Of a DNA stretch of 49,745 nt, positions 1 through 10,318 are shown in pieces (the first letter of the stretch is position 1; every line of letters starts with the position of its first letter). The stretch covers positions 695,322 through 745,066 of the forward strand of contig NW_003546243.1 of the NCBI RefSeq assembly GCF_000090795.2. The letters are read 5' to 3'. The stretch comes from Amphimedon queenslandica (Eukaryota > Porifera > Demospongiae > Haplosclerida > Niphatidae). Below the pieces are notes generated by a model. It was not told the DNA's origin and ran no database searches. It was given only the letters and a program-made list of their open reading frames with translations. The position numbers and the translations under genes are program-made.

Positions 1-1
1 G

Positions 2-712
2 GCACCTTGTCTTAATAAAGGAACATATGATGATTGTAATAACCTCTCAACTTTGATCGACATCGTTCAAGCAACTATTTTTATTGTTGTCTTCCGTATG
101 CTTCGATTGCTTGCTAAGATACCATTATTTGGAATTATATTGAAATCGTTGATACGAGTCTTAGTTCTACTCATTCCATTTCTTTTGTTGGGGTATTTAT
201 TCTACTTTGAGTTTGCAATTGTTGGAATGGCCATCTTTCGTGGAGTGAATCTCAATGACACTAAAGCAGCTGCAGAATGTGGTTCGTATGAAAATTTGAA
301 ATATCATCCATACAACTTTGAAGATTTTGGTTCTACACTCGTTTTACTTTGGAACTTAATGATAGTCAACAATTGGCATGTCATAGTTGATGCATACGTT
401 AGGAGGACATCAATATACTCCAGAATCTACTTTGTGATTTGGTGGGTGCTTAGCGAAACTGTTATTAATGGTATTCTTCTTGGCTATTTAATAGAAATAT
501 TGTCCATAACTACCATTCGTTTAAAAGATGTGTTCAAAGATTTTAACAATAAATCAAAAAGGGAAAAATTAGCTTTAGTTTGCTTGTTTATTTTTGTCCC
601 TCAAGATTTACGAGAAATGTTTCGAGGTGAAGCAGACTATGAAGATCTTGATGCATTTCATTCATGGAATATTTTTGACGCAACATTCAAAGAGAAACAG
701 GGGGAAAGCTGA
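2..712 (+). CDS. Two-pore channel (TPC) paralog, 3' part only
   Basis: This is the C-terminal part of a TPC-family cation channel, normally an endolysosomal Na+/Ca2+ channel with two six-helix repeats. The frame is open from the left window edge, so the true start lies outside the window. What remains is the repeat II S4-S6 region: the S4-like IVVFRMLRLLAKIP, the S5 helix, the second pore loop with the TPC filter VNNWH, and S6. It is closely similar to the same region of the next gene (2301-5048), including the shared stretch FAIVGMAIFRGVNLNDT. The tail after S6 is much shorter than in the neighbour but shares a final SWNIFD motif. No intron is visible in the 711 bases. It is a tandem paralog; whether the whole protein is intact cannot be judged here. 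Confidence 0.85.
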   Translation, partial: APCLNKGTYDDCNNLSTLIDIVQATIFIVVFRMLRLLAKIPLFGIILKSLIRVLVLLIPFLLLGYLFYFEFAIVGMAIFRGVNLNDTKAAAECGSYENLKYHPYNFEDFGSTLVLLWNLMIVNNWHVIVDAYVRRTSIYSRIYFVIWWVLSETVINGILLGYLIEILSITTIRLKDVFKDFNNKSKREKLALVCLFIFVPQDLREMFRGEADYEDLDAFHSWNIFDATFKEKQGES

Positions 713-2300
713 AATTAATAGATAGCAAAAAATTGCTGCATTAGTGTTGTTAGTAGTTTTTATGTTGTTATCTAGATAATATTAAAAATTGTGTGATGTG
801 TTAAGTCTTAATTATAATTTTGTGTGAATTTACAAAACTGTCTATGACAGAAGGAACTGTTTTATTTTCTGATATAATTTTTTTGTTGCTTGATTTTGTG
901 TTTAATTTTTTAGTTAAATTTTTTTCACTAGCTGATTGTTTTCATAATAATTAAAGTAAAAAGTAGATCTAAGTACTTAGTAGAGAGCTAAATCATTCCA
1001 ATTCTTTACAATGATTAGGTACATGCCATCTTGCTGCTTTTTTACAAGCTCATTTGGGCTTGTTATTTGAAAAGTGTTTAACAGTGCAAGATTGAAGGTA
1101 CACATCTAAAGGGACTACCCTGTGTCTTGTGTCATTATAATAACATAGTATCATTAGTGTGTGGGGTTCATTACAAGGTGCATCACCTCATTCACCAAAA
1201 TTGCTTACTATGTCATGCTTTGTTACATGTAAGTAGCTGATTTGCTGATTATAGCAGGAAACTAGTATTGTGAGTGCATTACCTGAATATCTGTAATAAG
1301 TCATGCACACAGCAGCTGCTACTACATGAAAATAGCCAAATTTTTGCTGATTATGATCAGGCTATTATCAATCATGTTATTCCCCTGTTGATGAATACCC
1401 TAATTTTATTGTCTGTTGTGGTTGATTTGACTTCAGTTTGCTGTATATGCTAACCCTCTTGGTTGATATCAAGTAAGTACTAAGTAAGTAGTAAATCTTT
1501 TTGATTAATACTGATTTTCTGATCATTCATATTATTATTCATAACTTCCTAAAATTTATGAAAACTGTAAACATAAAGAGTTTTTTGTTTTTCGAAGCTG
1601 ATATTTACTCTTTGTATGGCTGCTGTGGCAGTAGCTGTTTAATAGATGAAAAATTGAAAGTACAGGGGATTAACCTGTGTTTTGTATGATTATAATAACA
1701 CTGTGGTGTGATTTGTATTCTATTGTGAGGTTCATAACCTCACTCACCTGAAAAATGACAAGGTCATTGCATGTAAATGTTGATTATGATTAGGCTATTC
1801 AACTATTATCAATCAGGTTACTGCATTCCTGGTTTCCTGCAACTGATGAATACAATTAGAAGTAGTCTATATAACACTGGTTTAAATTTGCATCTACTTT
1901 AGTTTGCTGCATGCAGTATAATTACAAGTAGCCCGGGTTTCTTTGTCTCTTGGTCGATTTCAATTGCTCTATATCCAAGTAAGTACTTATTGCTGTAGTA
2001 ATGCATTATCTATTTCTTATTTTACTGTAATAGAAATTTTACTTTAAAAATTTGTCATAATTGTTAGAATTTAGAATAATAAACATACATGTACATGCAT
2101 TATGTGTTTCCTACATATAATGAAGGTTGGATGCAGAAGATCTTAATTCTATTTCATAATTGCAACATCATTCCATGCATGGACCTTGCCTAGCATGCTA
2201 GATATTTACATTTTTAATTTGCTGCTTATTATTTATTAGCTATAAATTAACAACCATTTTTTATAACATTACTATCAATAGATTAGTTTTAAGAGCCACA
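713..2300. repeat. TPC intergenic spacer with a diverged direct repeat
   Basis: AT-rich spacer between the two TPC genes with no convincing coding region; a 62-codon open frame near 1501 looks random. About 1085-1480 and 1650-1995 resemble each other in the same order: an 'aaggtaca..gga..accctgtgt' block, a 'gattataataaca..gtggtgtg' block, 'gttcat..cctcactcacc', 'gattag/caggctatt..aatca', and an ending near 'ttggttgat..caagtaagtact'. The copies are diverged by substitutions and small gaps. It may be a local tandem duplication accompanying the gene duplication, or an old transposon pair. The promoter of the second TPC gene should lie at its right end. Confidence 0.5.
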
Positions 2301-5048
2301 ATGTCTGACAAAGAAGGCCTACTATCTCAAAATGATGATGTGGCTAAGTATGCTCTGCTGGATGCGTTTCATCATGAGCCTTCTGCTCCTAACTTAATCA
2401 ATAAAAAAAGGTTGTGTTTACGAGCTACACGTCATTCCATCTTCTTTAAAATTCTTTTTATTGGAGCTGCATGCCTTCTTTTATTCTTTGTTCCGCTCTT
2501 GGAGCAGAAACCCTCATTCACCAATTCAACAAACTACCTCACACGCAAAGAGGAGTCAAAGGCAACCAAGAGTGCATTCCTCTGGTCCAGTACTGCACTA
2601 GAATCAGTTTTTTTATTGGTGTTGCTTTTAGATATTGTTCTAAAAGGAATAGCACTATTTCCTTCATACGAAAAACCAAAAAAAAAATTAGTACCCAAAA
2701 ATGAAAAACCTAACATAGTGAAACAGTACATTTATCATCATCCATTTTTTGCACCTTATCGATTGATATTTTATGCCTATACCGTTTGTTGGGTTTTATC
2801 CTTCATATGTATAATTGGCACAATTAGTACTCAAGACACAAATTGGTTTATAACAACAAGACAGCTTGTCCGTCCACTGTTCTTAACAGTTCAAGTGACA
2901 ATGTTAAAAAAAGCTTTAAAAGCTATTTTTAAAGTTTCTTTACGTCAATTGTTTGTGCTTGCCTCATATGCATTGCTATTTATAGTAATTTTTGTATTCA
3001 TGATGATTGGATTCGGTATATTCCCACGACATTATCCTGCTCTTTTGCTTCAGAAACACAACACTGTTAATGAGGAAGGAAATGAATACTTTAATTCTTC
3101 AGCTGAAGCTTATTGGAACTTAATTGTTTACCTTTCGACTGCAAATAATCCAGATATTGCAACACCTGCTTATAAACACCATCGTTTGTTTTACTTATAC
3201 TTTTGTGCTTTTTATTTTATTGGAAAAGTTCTCATTCTAAATGTTATTGCAGCCTTCTATGCAATAAATTTCAACTCTTTTATTGACGAGTCTATGGAAA
3301 GAACTTGGAAACACCAAAAAAGTAGTCTACATTGGGCATTTGATAACATGAAACCCAATAAGCAAAAATGGATCAGCACAGATAAAGTTAAAAAAATTGT
3401 GAGAGACTTAAACATAAATGATGAATGCTGGGATGGTTTAAATTTTAAATCAATTGTAAGCTACAAAGATTTTGAAAATTTGATAATTGGATTCTTTTAC
3501 AAAAAACCTCCAGGACAGGGATCTACTGAGCAAACTAAGTACAAGGTAGTGGGCATAAATAAATTTCGAAAGGGTCTCTCATTTTTAACAAATGTATTGG
3601 GTTTTTTGGTTGCAGTTTTTCAGTTTTTTGCACTGACGGTATTAGTCATCAAAGATTATAATGATACTTTAACAGGGCCTAATTCTATAATGGTGAAGAC
3701 AATGATGGGATTTTCTATTGTGCTTGGTATCGAAATTATAACCAGAATAATTCTTCTTATAATGAAGTGTGCAATAAGGCATGGTGACACATTTTGCTGC
3801 AAGCAGAATTCTAACAATCAGAATGAAAAAAATCTTTGTAAAAAATTTTTTAATTGGTTTTTCTGTGGACATAGCCTAAGATTAAGTGGAAGAAAAAAAT
3901 TTATCAAATTTCCACTCCTGATATTTGATTGGCTGCTACTAGTTGCTGTTTTTAGTTTGGGGCTAGTGCACTTTCCTTGTCTTGTTAAAGAAAAGTGTTT
4001 AAATTTGACAAATGTACTTACTCTTACTCAAATAACTATTTGCTGTATTGCCATAAGAATGCTGCGAATGCTTGCTAAAATTCCAATATTCTCCTTTGTT
4101 TTTAATAACCTGATTCGCATCTTATATCTTTTCATTCCATTTCTATTGTTGGGGTATTTATTTTATTATGAGTTTGCAATCGTTGGAATGGCCATCTTTC
4201 GTGGAGTAAACCTCAATGACACTGAAGCAGCTGCAGAATGCGGTTCGTATCAAAATTTGGAATATTATCCATACAACTTTAAAGATTTTGGTTCTACACT
4301 TGTTTTACTTTGGAATTTGATGATAGTCAACAATTGGCATGTCATGGTTGATGCGTATGTCAAACAGACATCAATATACTCCAGAATATACTTTGTGATA
4401 TGGTGGCTTGTGTGCGAAACAATAATCAATGGTGTCATTATTGGTTTATTAATAGAAATCTTAACAAATGCTAAAGGTGGACTAGAAAATGTCATTAAAA
4501 AGTCCATTAACAAAATTAGAGAGCAGAAATTTTGGAAAGACAAGCTTTCCTTGATTTTGGGATTTTATGTATTTTCTGGGGAAAAGAGTAGGGTTTTATT
4601 AGAAGCTCATAGCTATTCCTTTGGTGACATAATAAAAATAGTTTTTTGCAAAATAATGCCCAAATGCAACAAACCTGCAAAACCACTCAAACTCAAACGG
4701 AGATCTAAGACTATGCCATGCCAACAAGAACTAGATCTGCCTAGCTCTAGCCCACGATACAGTCTCCAAGTAGTGGATATGACACCTAAGTCTGATCAAG
4801 AATTCCAAAGGAAAGACGACACCGAACAAGGCAACACTGAACAAGTTGAGATCGACACATACGAATTATTATATCATTATGAAAGTGATGACGAATATGA
4901 AGGTAGTCAGAGTACACAAGAAAGTGAGGATGAAGAGCTACCAGACAACTTTCAAGACTTATCATGGAACATATTTGATACTTTGGAGTACATAAAAAAT
5001 CAACGAACCACAGAAAACAAAGCTAAAAAATGCAAACAAATAAAATAG
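2301..5048 (+). CDS. Two-pore channel (TPC) protein, intronless
   Basis: A complete 915-residue TPC-like voltage-gated cation channel in a single exon. The start ATG has A at -3 and opens with MSDKEGLLSQ, an acidic dileucine motif (D3..L7L8) of the type that sends TPCs to endolysosomes. Repeat I spans about residues 45-335, with pore-I filter TANNPD at 280-285. Repeat II spans about 435-745, with filter VNNWHV at 676-681. These two filters identify the family. The IS4-S5 stretch RQLVRPLFLTVQ..MLKKALK also matches TPCs. Repeat II S4 carries few basic residues (RMLRMLAK), so its voltage sensing may be altered. The long C-tail (from about 780) is acidic and low-complexity. Vertebrate TPC genes have many introns; the lack of any here among intron-rich neighbours suggests descent from a retrocopy. 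TPC1, 2 or 3 class cannot be assigned by eye. Confidence 0.9.
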   Translation: MSDKEGLLSQNDDVAKYALLDAFHHEPSAPNLINKKRLCLRATRHSIFFKILFIGAACLLLFFVPLLEQKPSFTNSTNYLTRKEESKATKSAFLWSSTALESVFLLVLLLDIVLKGIALFPSYEKPKKKLVPKNEKPNIVKQYIYHHPFFAPYRLIFYAYTVCWVLSFICIIGTISTQDTNWFITTRQLVRPLFLTVQVTMLKKALKAIFKVSLRQLFVLASYALLFIVIFVFMMIGFGIFPRHYPALLLQKHNTVNEEGNEYFNSSAEAYWNLIVYLSTANNPDIATPAYKHHRLFYLYFCAFYFIGKVLILNVIAAFYAINFNSFIDESMERTWKHQKSSLHWAFDNMKPNKQKWISTDKVKKIVRDLNINDECWDGLNFKSIVSYKDFENLIIGFFYKKPPGQGSTEQTKYKVVGINKFRKGLSFLTNVLGFLVAVFQFFALTVLVIKDYNDTLTGPNSIMVKTMMGFSIVLGIEIITRIILLIMKCAIRHGDTFCCKQNSNNQNEKNLCKKFFNWFFCGHSLRLSGRKKFIKFPLLIFDWLLLVAVFSLGLVHFPCLVKEKCLNLTNVLTLTQITICCIAIRMLRMLAKIPIFSFVFNNLIRILYLFIPFLLLGYLFYYEFAIVGMAIFRGVNLNDTEAAAECGSYQNLEYYPYNFKDFGSTLVLLWNLMIVNNWHVMVDAYVKQTSIYSRIYFVIWWLVCETIINGVIIGLLIEILTNAKGGLENVIKKSINKIREQKFWKDKLSLILGFYVFSGEKSRVLLEAHSYSFGDIIKIVFCKIMPKCNKPAKPLKLKRRSKTMPCQQELDLPSSSPRYSLQVVDMTPKSDQEFQRKDDTEQGNTEQVEIDTYELLYHYESDDEYEGSQSTQESEDEELPDNFQDLSWNIFDTLEYIKNQRTTENKAKKCKQIK

Positions 5049-5309
5049 TTGCATTGCTGCTATGCTTAATGTGTGGTGTGTGTGTTTTTTATTAATAACT
5101 TTGCTGCTCTACTTTTTTATTACTCTACTTGTGTGTTTGTGTGTCCTTATAATTATCAATTTTGCTGCTCTATTTTTTATTAAATGCTACTACCTTTTCC
5201 AATATTAATGCCCTTCAAAATTTTTGTGTAATAACATTTTTAGTGAAGTAATAAATAGATTGATTAATACAAATAAATATAATTTTTAATAATTAATGAA
5301 AGTTACTTG

Positions 5310-6807
5310 CTATCTCTGTTTATACTTGACACCTGGAAGGGAGCACAAAATTTCAAACAACAAATTAGCAGCTGTGATTGCAGTACCACCACTAACATCA
5401 TACAATGGATTCACCTAAGCAACATCATTAATTAGAATAATTTATTAAATAATAATTACCTCAACAACATCAGCTGAGACTATGTTTAAACCTCTTGTAC
5501 CTCTAATTACCTCAAGAGCTTGTGCTGTTGTCAAACCTGCTATCTCTGGAGTACCTAAAATAATAATAATAATAATAGTAATTTATTCAATTAAAATATG
5601 ATGCTTGATGATTACATTGCATAGTGCTACATTAAGAGGTTTCTTAATAAAGGGTTTCACTTTGTGTATGCATTCATGTGTTACATTATTAGTAAATAGA
5701 TATACATCATTCTCCTATTAACAATATAGCTGCTACGATTGTGAGTATACCTGTTCCTGGGCAGTAGCTTGGATCAATTGCATCAATATCAAATGTTAAG
5801 TAAACCGGTTGAGTTGATCCTAATTCCCTTCTGATATCAGCCATCAATGGAACCAGGGACTTATACCATAAGTCATGCGCTGGAAACATGTGAAAACCCT
5901 AACATAATAATAACAATAAAAAGTGATTATTATCATCTTCTATACATAATAGAGAAAGTACATACACTTATACAATACATGTACATGTATAGTTTATTAT
6001 CTATACTTGTTCTAGTGGCCAGTCATAATCATCAGGGCCATAGCCTCCTCCTCTTAGCCCAATTTGAAATGCTTTCTTAGGATCAATAAGTCCTTCCTCA
6101 ACTGCTCGTCTGAAAGAAGTCCCGTGACATATCTTCTCGCCAAACATGGTATCGCTGACGTCAGCATGTGCGTCAACATGTATCATGGCCAAAGGTTGAC
6201 CTTTGACCTCTCTCAATGCTCTTAGTACACCCAGTGAGAGGGTGTGGTCTCCTCCGATACCCAGCGGTGTACAACCAGCTCTCAATACTCTCTTATACAG
6301 CTCACATATATTATCAACGGTTTTATGAAGATTATAAGGATTAACAGGGACATCCCCTATGTCCCCTACCTGTAGTGACTCAAACGGTGCTGCCCCTGTG
6401 ATACGACTGTATGGTCCTATTATACTGGACTCGTTCCTCACTGCTCTTGGACCGTGGCGAGTACCGGACCGGAGTGACGTACCATTGTCCATTGGTATAC
6501 CTATGAAGCAAGCATCCAAACCATTTGGATCATGACGGGTCAATGGTAGCCTCATGAATGTTGCTATATCTCCAAACTCAGGTACAGTACTTTCTGGTAG
6601 GGGAATGTTCCTCTTGATCTTCTCCTCTCCCCTAGGCTGTCCCTCTGATAATGAGCGGGTAGGAATAAACCTGGAGCTATTGCAACTAATGAATGACAGA
6701 CTGGAGTGAAGTACTGCTCTTAGAGGAAACGGTTGAGAAGAAAGAGAACCAAATAAAAGAGATCTCTGCATCTTTTCTTGGCTGCCAGCCTGCCACACTT
6801 CCACCAC
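5310..6807 (-). CDS. AGMAT: Agmatinase-like ureohydrolase, mitochondrial
   Basis: An arginase/agmatinase-family Mn2+ hydrolase of 382 residues from four exons on the minus strand: 6007-6807, 5751-5898, 5460-5554 and 5310-5414 (1149 nt, in frame). Metal-ligand motifs are present: [19 protein letters not shown] and the second-exon [15 protein letters not shown]. The C-terminus [25 protein letters not shown] reads like animal AGMAT rather than arginase. About 50 N-terminal residues are rich in R, S and L with few acids, which fits a mitochondrial presequence; a second Met at residue 13 could be the start. The family hydrolyses agmatine or other guanidino acids to release urea; the substrate cannot be fixed from sequence alone. 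The gene is head-to-head with ERO1, with 115 bp between the start codons. Confidence 0.9.
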
Positions 6808-6922
6808 ACCTTAATAACGAGCCACGCCCTTTAAGCCACACCTTTTAAGAACCACACCCAAATGTGTAGACTGTTCTATCAAGTATCAATTTCGAGATCA
6901 ATTTTAATGAAAACCTTTTAGC
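6808..6922. promoter_or_regulatory. Bidirectional promoter interval, AGMAT/ERO1
   Basis: Only 115 bp separate the divergent start codons of the agmatinase and ERO1 genes, so the core promoters must overlap or lie within 5' UTRs. It holds three close copies of a 'gccacRcc/accacacc' C-rich motif near 6817-6850. No TATA box is obvious. Confidence 0.45.
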
Positions 6923-7403
6923 ATGATGGTTTATGGTGTAGTACAGTCCTTATGGATGCTCTCACTCCTCATTGGATGTAGTGGGTATAATCCATTAACA
7001 GAAGCAGCTGAGAAACACAACTCAATTAAGAAACTGGACGAATGTTTTTGTCAAGTTAGCCTCTCCTCTCCTCCTTATTCTTATTTTTTTATTTATTAAT
7101 TTTTTAAATAGTTATCAGGTCCAGTTGATGTTTGTTGTTGTGATGTAGAAACTGTTGATAAATTAAATACTGATAAGATATATCCGTTAGTATCAGAACT
7201 GATAAAGCAGCCATACTTTAAATATTTTAAGGTAGACTCCCAATAATAAAATGGATAATTTTATGATGTATTTATAGATAAATTTTAAAAGAAAATGTCC
7301 ATTTTGGTCAGACGATGGTAGCTGTGTTTTAAAGAACTGTCATGTTGAACAATGCTCTGAAGTAAGTCCTAAAGTCACCAATCAATCAAGGCCTCTTTCT
7401 CTC

Positions 7404-7476
<73 letters not shown>

Positions 7477-9697
7477 CATCATTAGGAGGATGTTCCAGTA
7501 TTTTTAAAAGGAGAAGGGCCCTCTGATCAGGTAGTGTGCAGTCTTAAATCAGAGGAGGAAACTAAATTAAGCAGCATTGTTGGCAAATTTAGGTAAGAGA
7601 ACAACATGTCATATATTTACAGCTACTTAGCAAGAGTAGATAAAGGGGATCTACTCTTGATGTTTGCCAATAGAGTACTCTTATTTCTATTCTCATTACT
7701 ATACTGCACAAAATTGCTTTTGTGGTATGATTCTTAGGTTTTCTATTGCTATTAATTTACACTATTATCTATGCTATTATCAAGCCCAATCTTTAATTTA
7801 CTATCACCTAAACCAGCAGTACATGATAAACCATTATGTCCTACGTTAGTACATTGGTTCTTATATTGAATTTTATTTAGTTCAGAGCAAGTCCAAGAGT
7901 TTGCAGAATGGGCTGTACATGACGACGAGCAAGAAAACTTTTGTCTTATGGAAGGTAAGAATTAATTTTAAAAAGCAACTTAAAATATCACACACTCTCT
8001 CTTTTAATTTATCTGTTCATAACAAGATGATAGTTCAGAGAATGCTAGTTATGTTGATTTGATTATCAATCCAGAGCGTTATACTGGATATTCTGGATAC
8101 TCGGCTCACAGGATCTGGTCCGCTATACATAACGAAAACTGCTTTAGGTGAAAGAGAAAGTTTTAATTAAAGCACAAATTGCTTATTTTATAATTTAATT
8201 TTATTATTTTTAGGCCAAAGTCTTCATCTCGTCCTGGCCTTCCATTAGCAGCCACACTAATGCAAGGTAGTCTTGTTTATTTTATTTAATTTTGTTTATC
8301 TTTTTTGTTGTTTTTTTACAGAACTGTGTTTGGAGGAGAGGGCATTCTTTAGGCTAATCTCTGGACTGCACTCCAGCATCAATATACATGTAGCAGCTGA
8401 ATATATACAATCAGGTATAATTAATGATAATTAATCTAATTTTAATATACCATCTCTCCAGGTGCTCTAACTGACGCTCCCAGGTTCGGTCCCAATTTGA
8501 ATGAATTTGTGAGAAGATTTGATTCATCAAACACTAATGGCCAAGGTAAGCAACATGCGGGAGGATTTTGGCATAGTGCTTGGCATCAGTGGATTATTAA
8601 AATTGGACTGTGCACTATAGTACAACCATGTACTATAGTACAGGACAGGGAATTTCGTCAAAAATTGCTAAGAAAGAATTTCCATTTTTGTAATTTTTTG
8701 ATAAATATACATGTATTCATGTTGTGTATAGAAAGTTGCTGATCAAATTTGGATTTTTTACAAATCTTAAAGTTTTTTAAAAATCGGGCCAAAGTCCCTG
8801 TACTATATAGTACAGAGTGTCAGTGTTTGATGTTTTATGACATTCATGTAATCTTTTGGTGGTTAGGTCCAGTTTGGTTAAAGAATATATACTTTGCCTA
8901 TCTTGTGGTTCTAAAAGCAGTCACTAAGGCTGAGAGAGTGTGGTCTAATTACGTGTTTTACACTGGGAACGAAAAGGAGGAGGAGACTATTAATAAAACG
9001 ATACAAAAATTGATATCGTCAGCAAAGTAATTTATAATTAAAATTATCAATTATTATAATGTATATTAATTTTAGTGGGTGTGGTCACAGTCTATTTGAC
9101 GAGAAGCAATTATTTAACAAAGACACAGCTAGCGAACTGAAAGTAAAAATAATGATCTTTTAAATTTAAAAAATAATATTTGACATATTAGGAGGAGTTT
9201 CGTGCTCATTTCTTGAACATATCACGTATAATGGATTGTGTTGGCTGCAGCAAGTGCAGACTCTGGGGCACACTGCAGGTCCAAGGGATAGGGACTGCTC
9301 TAAAGATACTGTTCAGTGCCAAATCTCATTTTCATCTAAAGAGACAAGAAATAGTTGCACTCTTTAATGTACTGGGAAGGTAATAATAATAATAATAATA
9401 AATAATAATAATAATGATAAAATGGAGAATTCTCTCCTAGCCATTTTTCATGAAATATCCTGTGTCCTAATACAAAGTTTTTGGTCAATTTTGAAGTAGC
9501 TAAAATCTTTAGTAGCAGCTTTACTCAATATGCATTAGAAAATGGGAAAAAATGAGCTCAAACTCTTTTTTATTAGATTGTCGAGCAGCATAAAAGCACT
9601 CCAGGGATTCAAATCAATGCAACAAGTCGACAGACCAGACCCACCACCTCCTGTCTCAGCTCCACCCAACACTCACAGAACAAAAAAAGAACTTTAA
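6923..9697 (+). CDS. ERO1: ERO1 endoplasmic reticulum thiol oxidase
   Basis: ERO1 is the FAD-dependent oxidase that re-oxidises protein disulfide isomerase in the ER. Thirteen exons give 467 residues: 6923-7054, 7112-7231, 7278-7361, 7486-7592, 7881-7954, 8027-8147, 8214-8266, 8322-8414, 8462-8545, 8867-9026, 9076-9142, 9192-9379, 9577-9697. An N-terminal signal peptide is followed by [19 protein letters not shown], the shuttle cysteine region LKNCHVEQC, the [17 protein letters not shown] segment and the active-site triad motif CVGCSKC. Length matches animal ERO1. The protein ends in KKEL, a KDEL-like ER retrieval signal that vertebrate ERO1 lacks. Intron 3 contains a long TTA microsatellite and intron 9 contains copies of the 186-bp palindromic repeat. 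Confidence 0.95.
7404..7477. repeat. (TTA)n microsatellite in ERO1 intron
   Basis: About 24 uninterrupted copies of a TTA/ATT triplet just upstream of the acceptor of ERO1 exon 4. It lies in the pyrimidine-tract position, so length changes could affect splicing. Confidence 0.9.
8546..8866 (+). repeat. 186-bp palindromic repeat, diverged copies (ERO1 intron 9)
   Basis: This intron holds one and a half to two diverged copies of the repeat seen better at 19130-19730. Palindrome-like cores with the tactatagta centre occur near 8615-8645 and 8796-8816. Family-typical flanks are visible: 'aatttccatttttgtaattttttgataaatatacatgt', 'gttgtgtagaaagtt' and 'gatcaaatttggatttttt'. Confidence 0.75.
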
Positions 9698-9909
9698 AAA
9701 TCAATTCACATCAACAGATCAGATGTATCATGCATATTCAATTATTAGCATTAGTATTATTTAATTATTATTAAATCAATTTATAACAAATCAACTGTAC
9801 ATGCGAGAGTTCTTGGATTTGGTAAATTGTTAGGATACTTCAGTATTTCCTCTGAGCATAATTTACAATAATATCCTAATAATGATGACAATAATCTCAT
9901 GACACTTAT

Positions 9910-10260
9910 TCACATAATCAATACTTTGATTGGTTGTGCAGCTGCTGTTAACTGAAGCCCGAGTGATCGGAGGGCAACAAATGGAGTAAGAGAAGTTGAG
10001 AATAATCTCTGCAGGCCATCAATGGCAGCCATTATTGGCATATTGAGCCTCTGAGACTCTCTTTCATATGACAAGAGACTAGTTATGTTACCTACAATAA
10101 ATCAGTGTGTGTACATTAGTATGTCATGTACATATGAATACATACCCCAGTCTCCTCCAGCTGTACTGGTTTTCAATAGCTCCTCGTGTAAATAAATGAC
10201 GTCACCCAATCCAATGTTAACACCAAGCCCTGCTAATGGGTGGACTCTATGAGCTGCATC

Positions 10261-10318
<58 letters not shown>

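Noticed and set aside
1501..1689. 62-codon frame in the TPC spacer
   Set aside because: Weak, AT-rich, alternative start, inside a diverged repeat; no family resemblance.
8497..9030. Two small open frames inside ERO1
   Set aside because: Each joins an ERO1 exon to intron repeat sequence; the spliced ERO1 frame accounts for the conserved parts.
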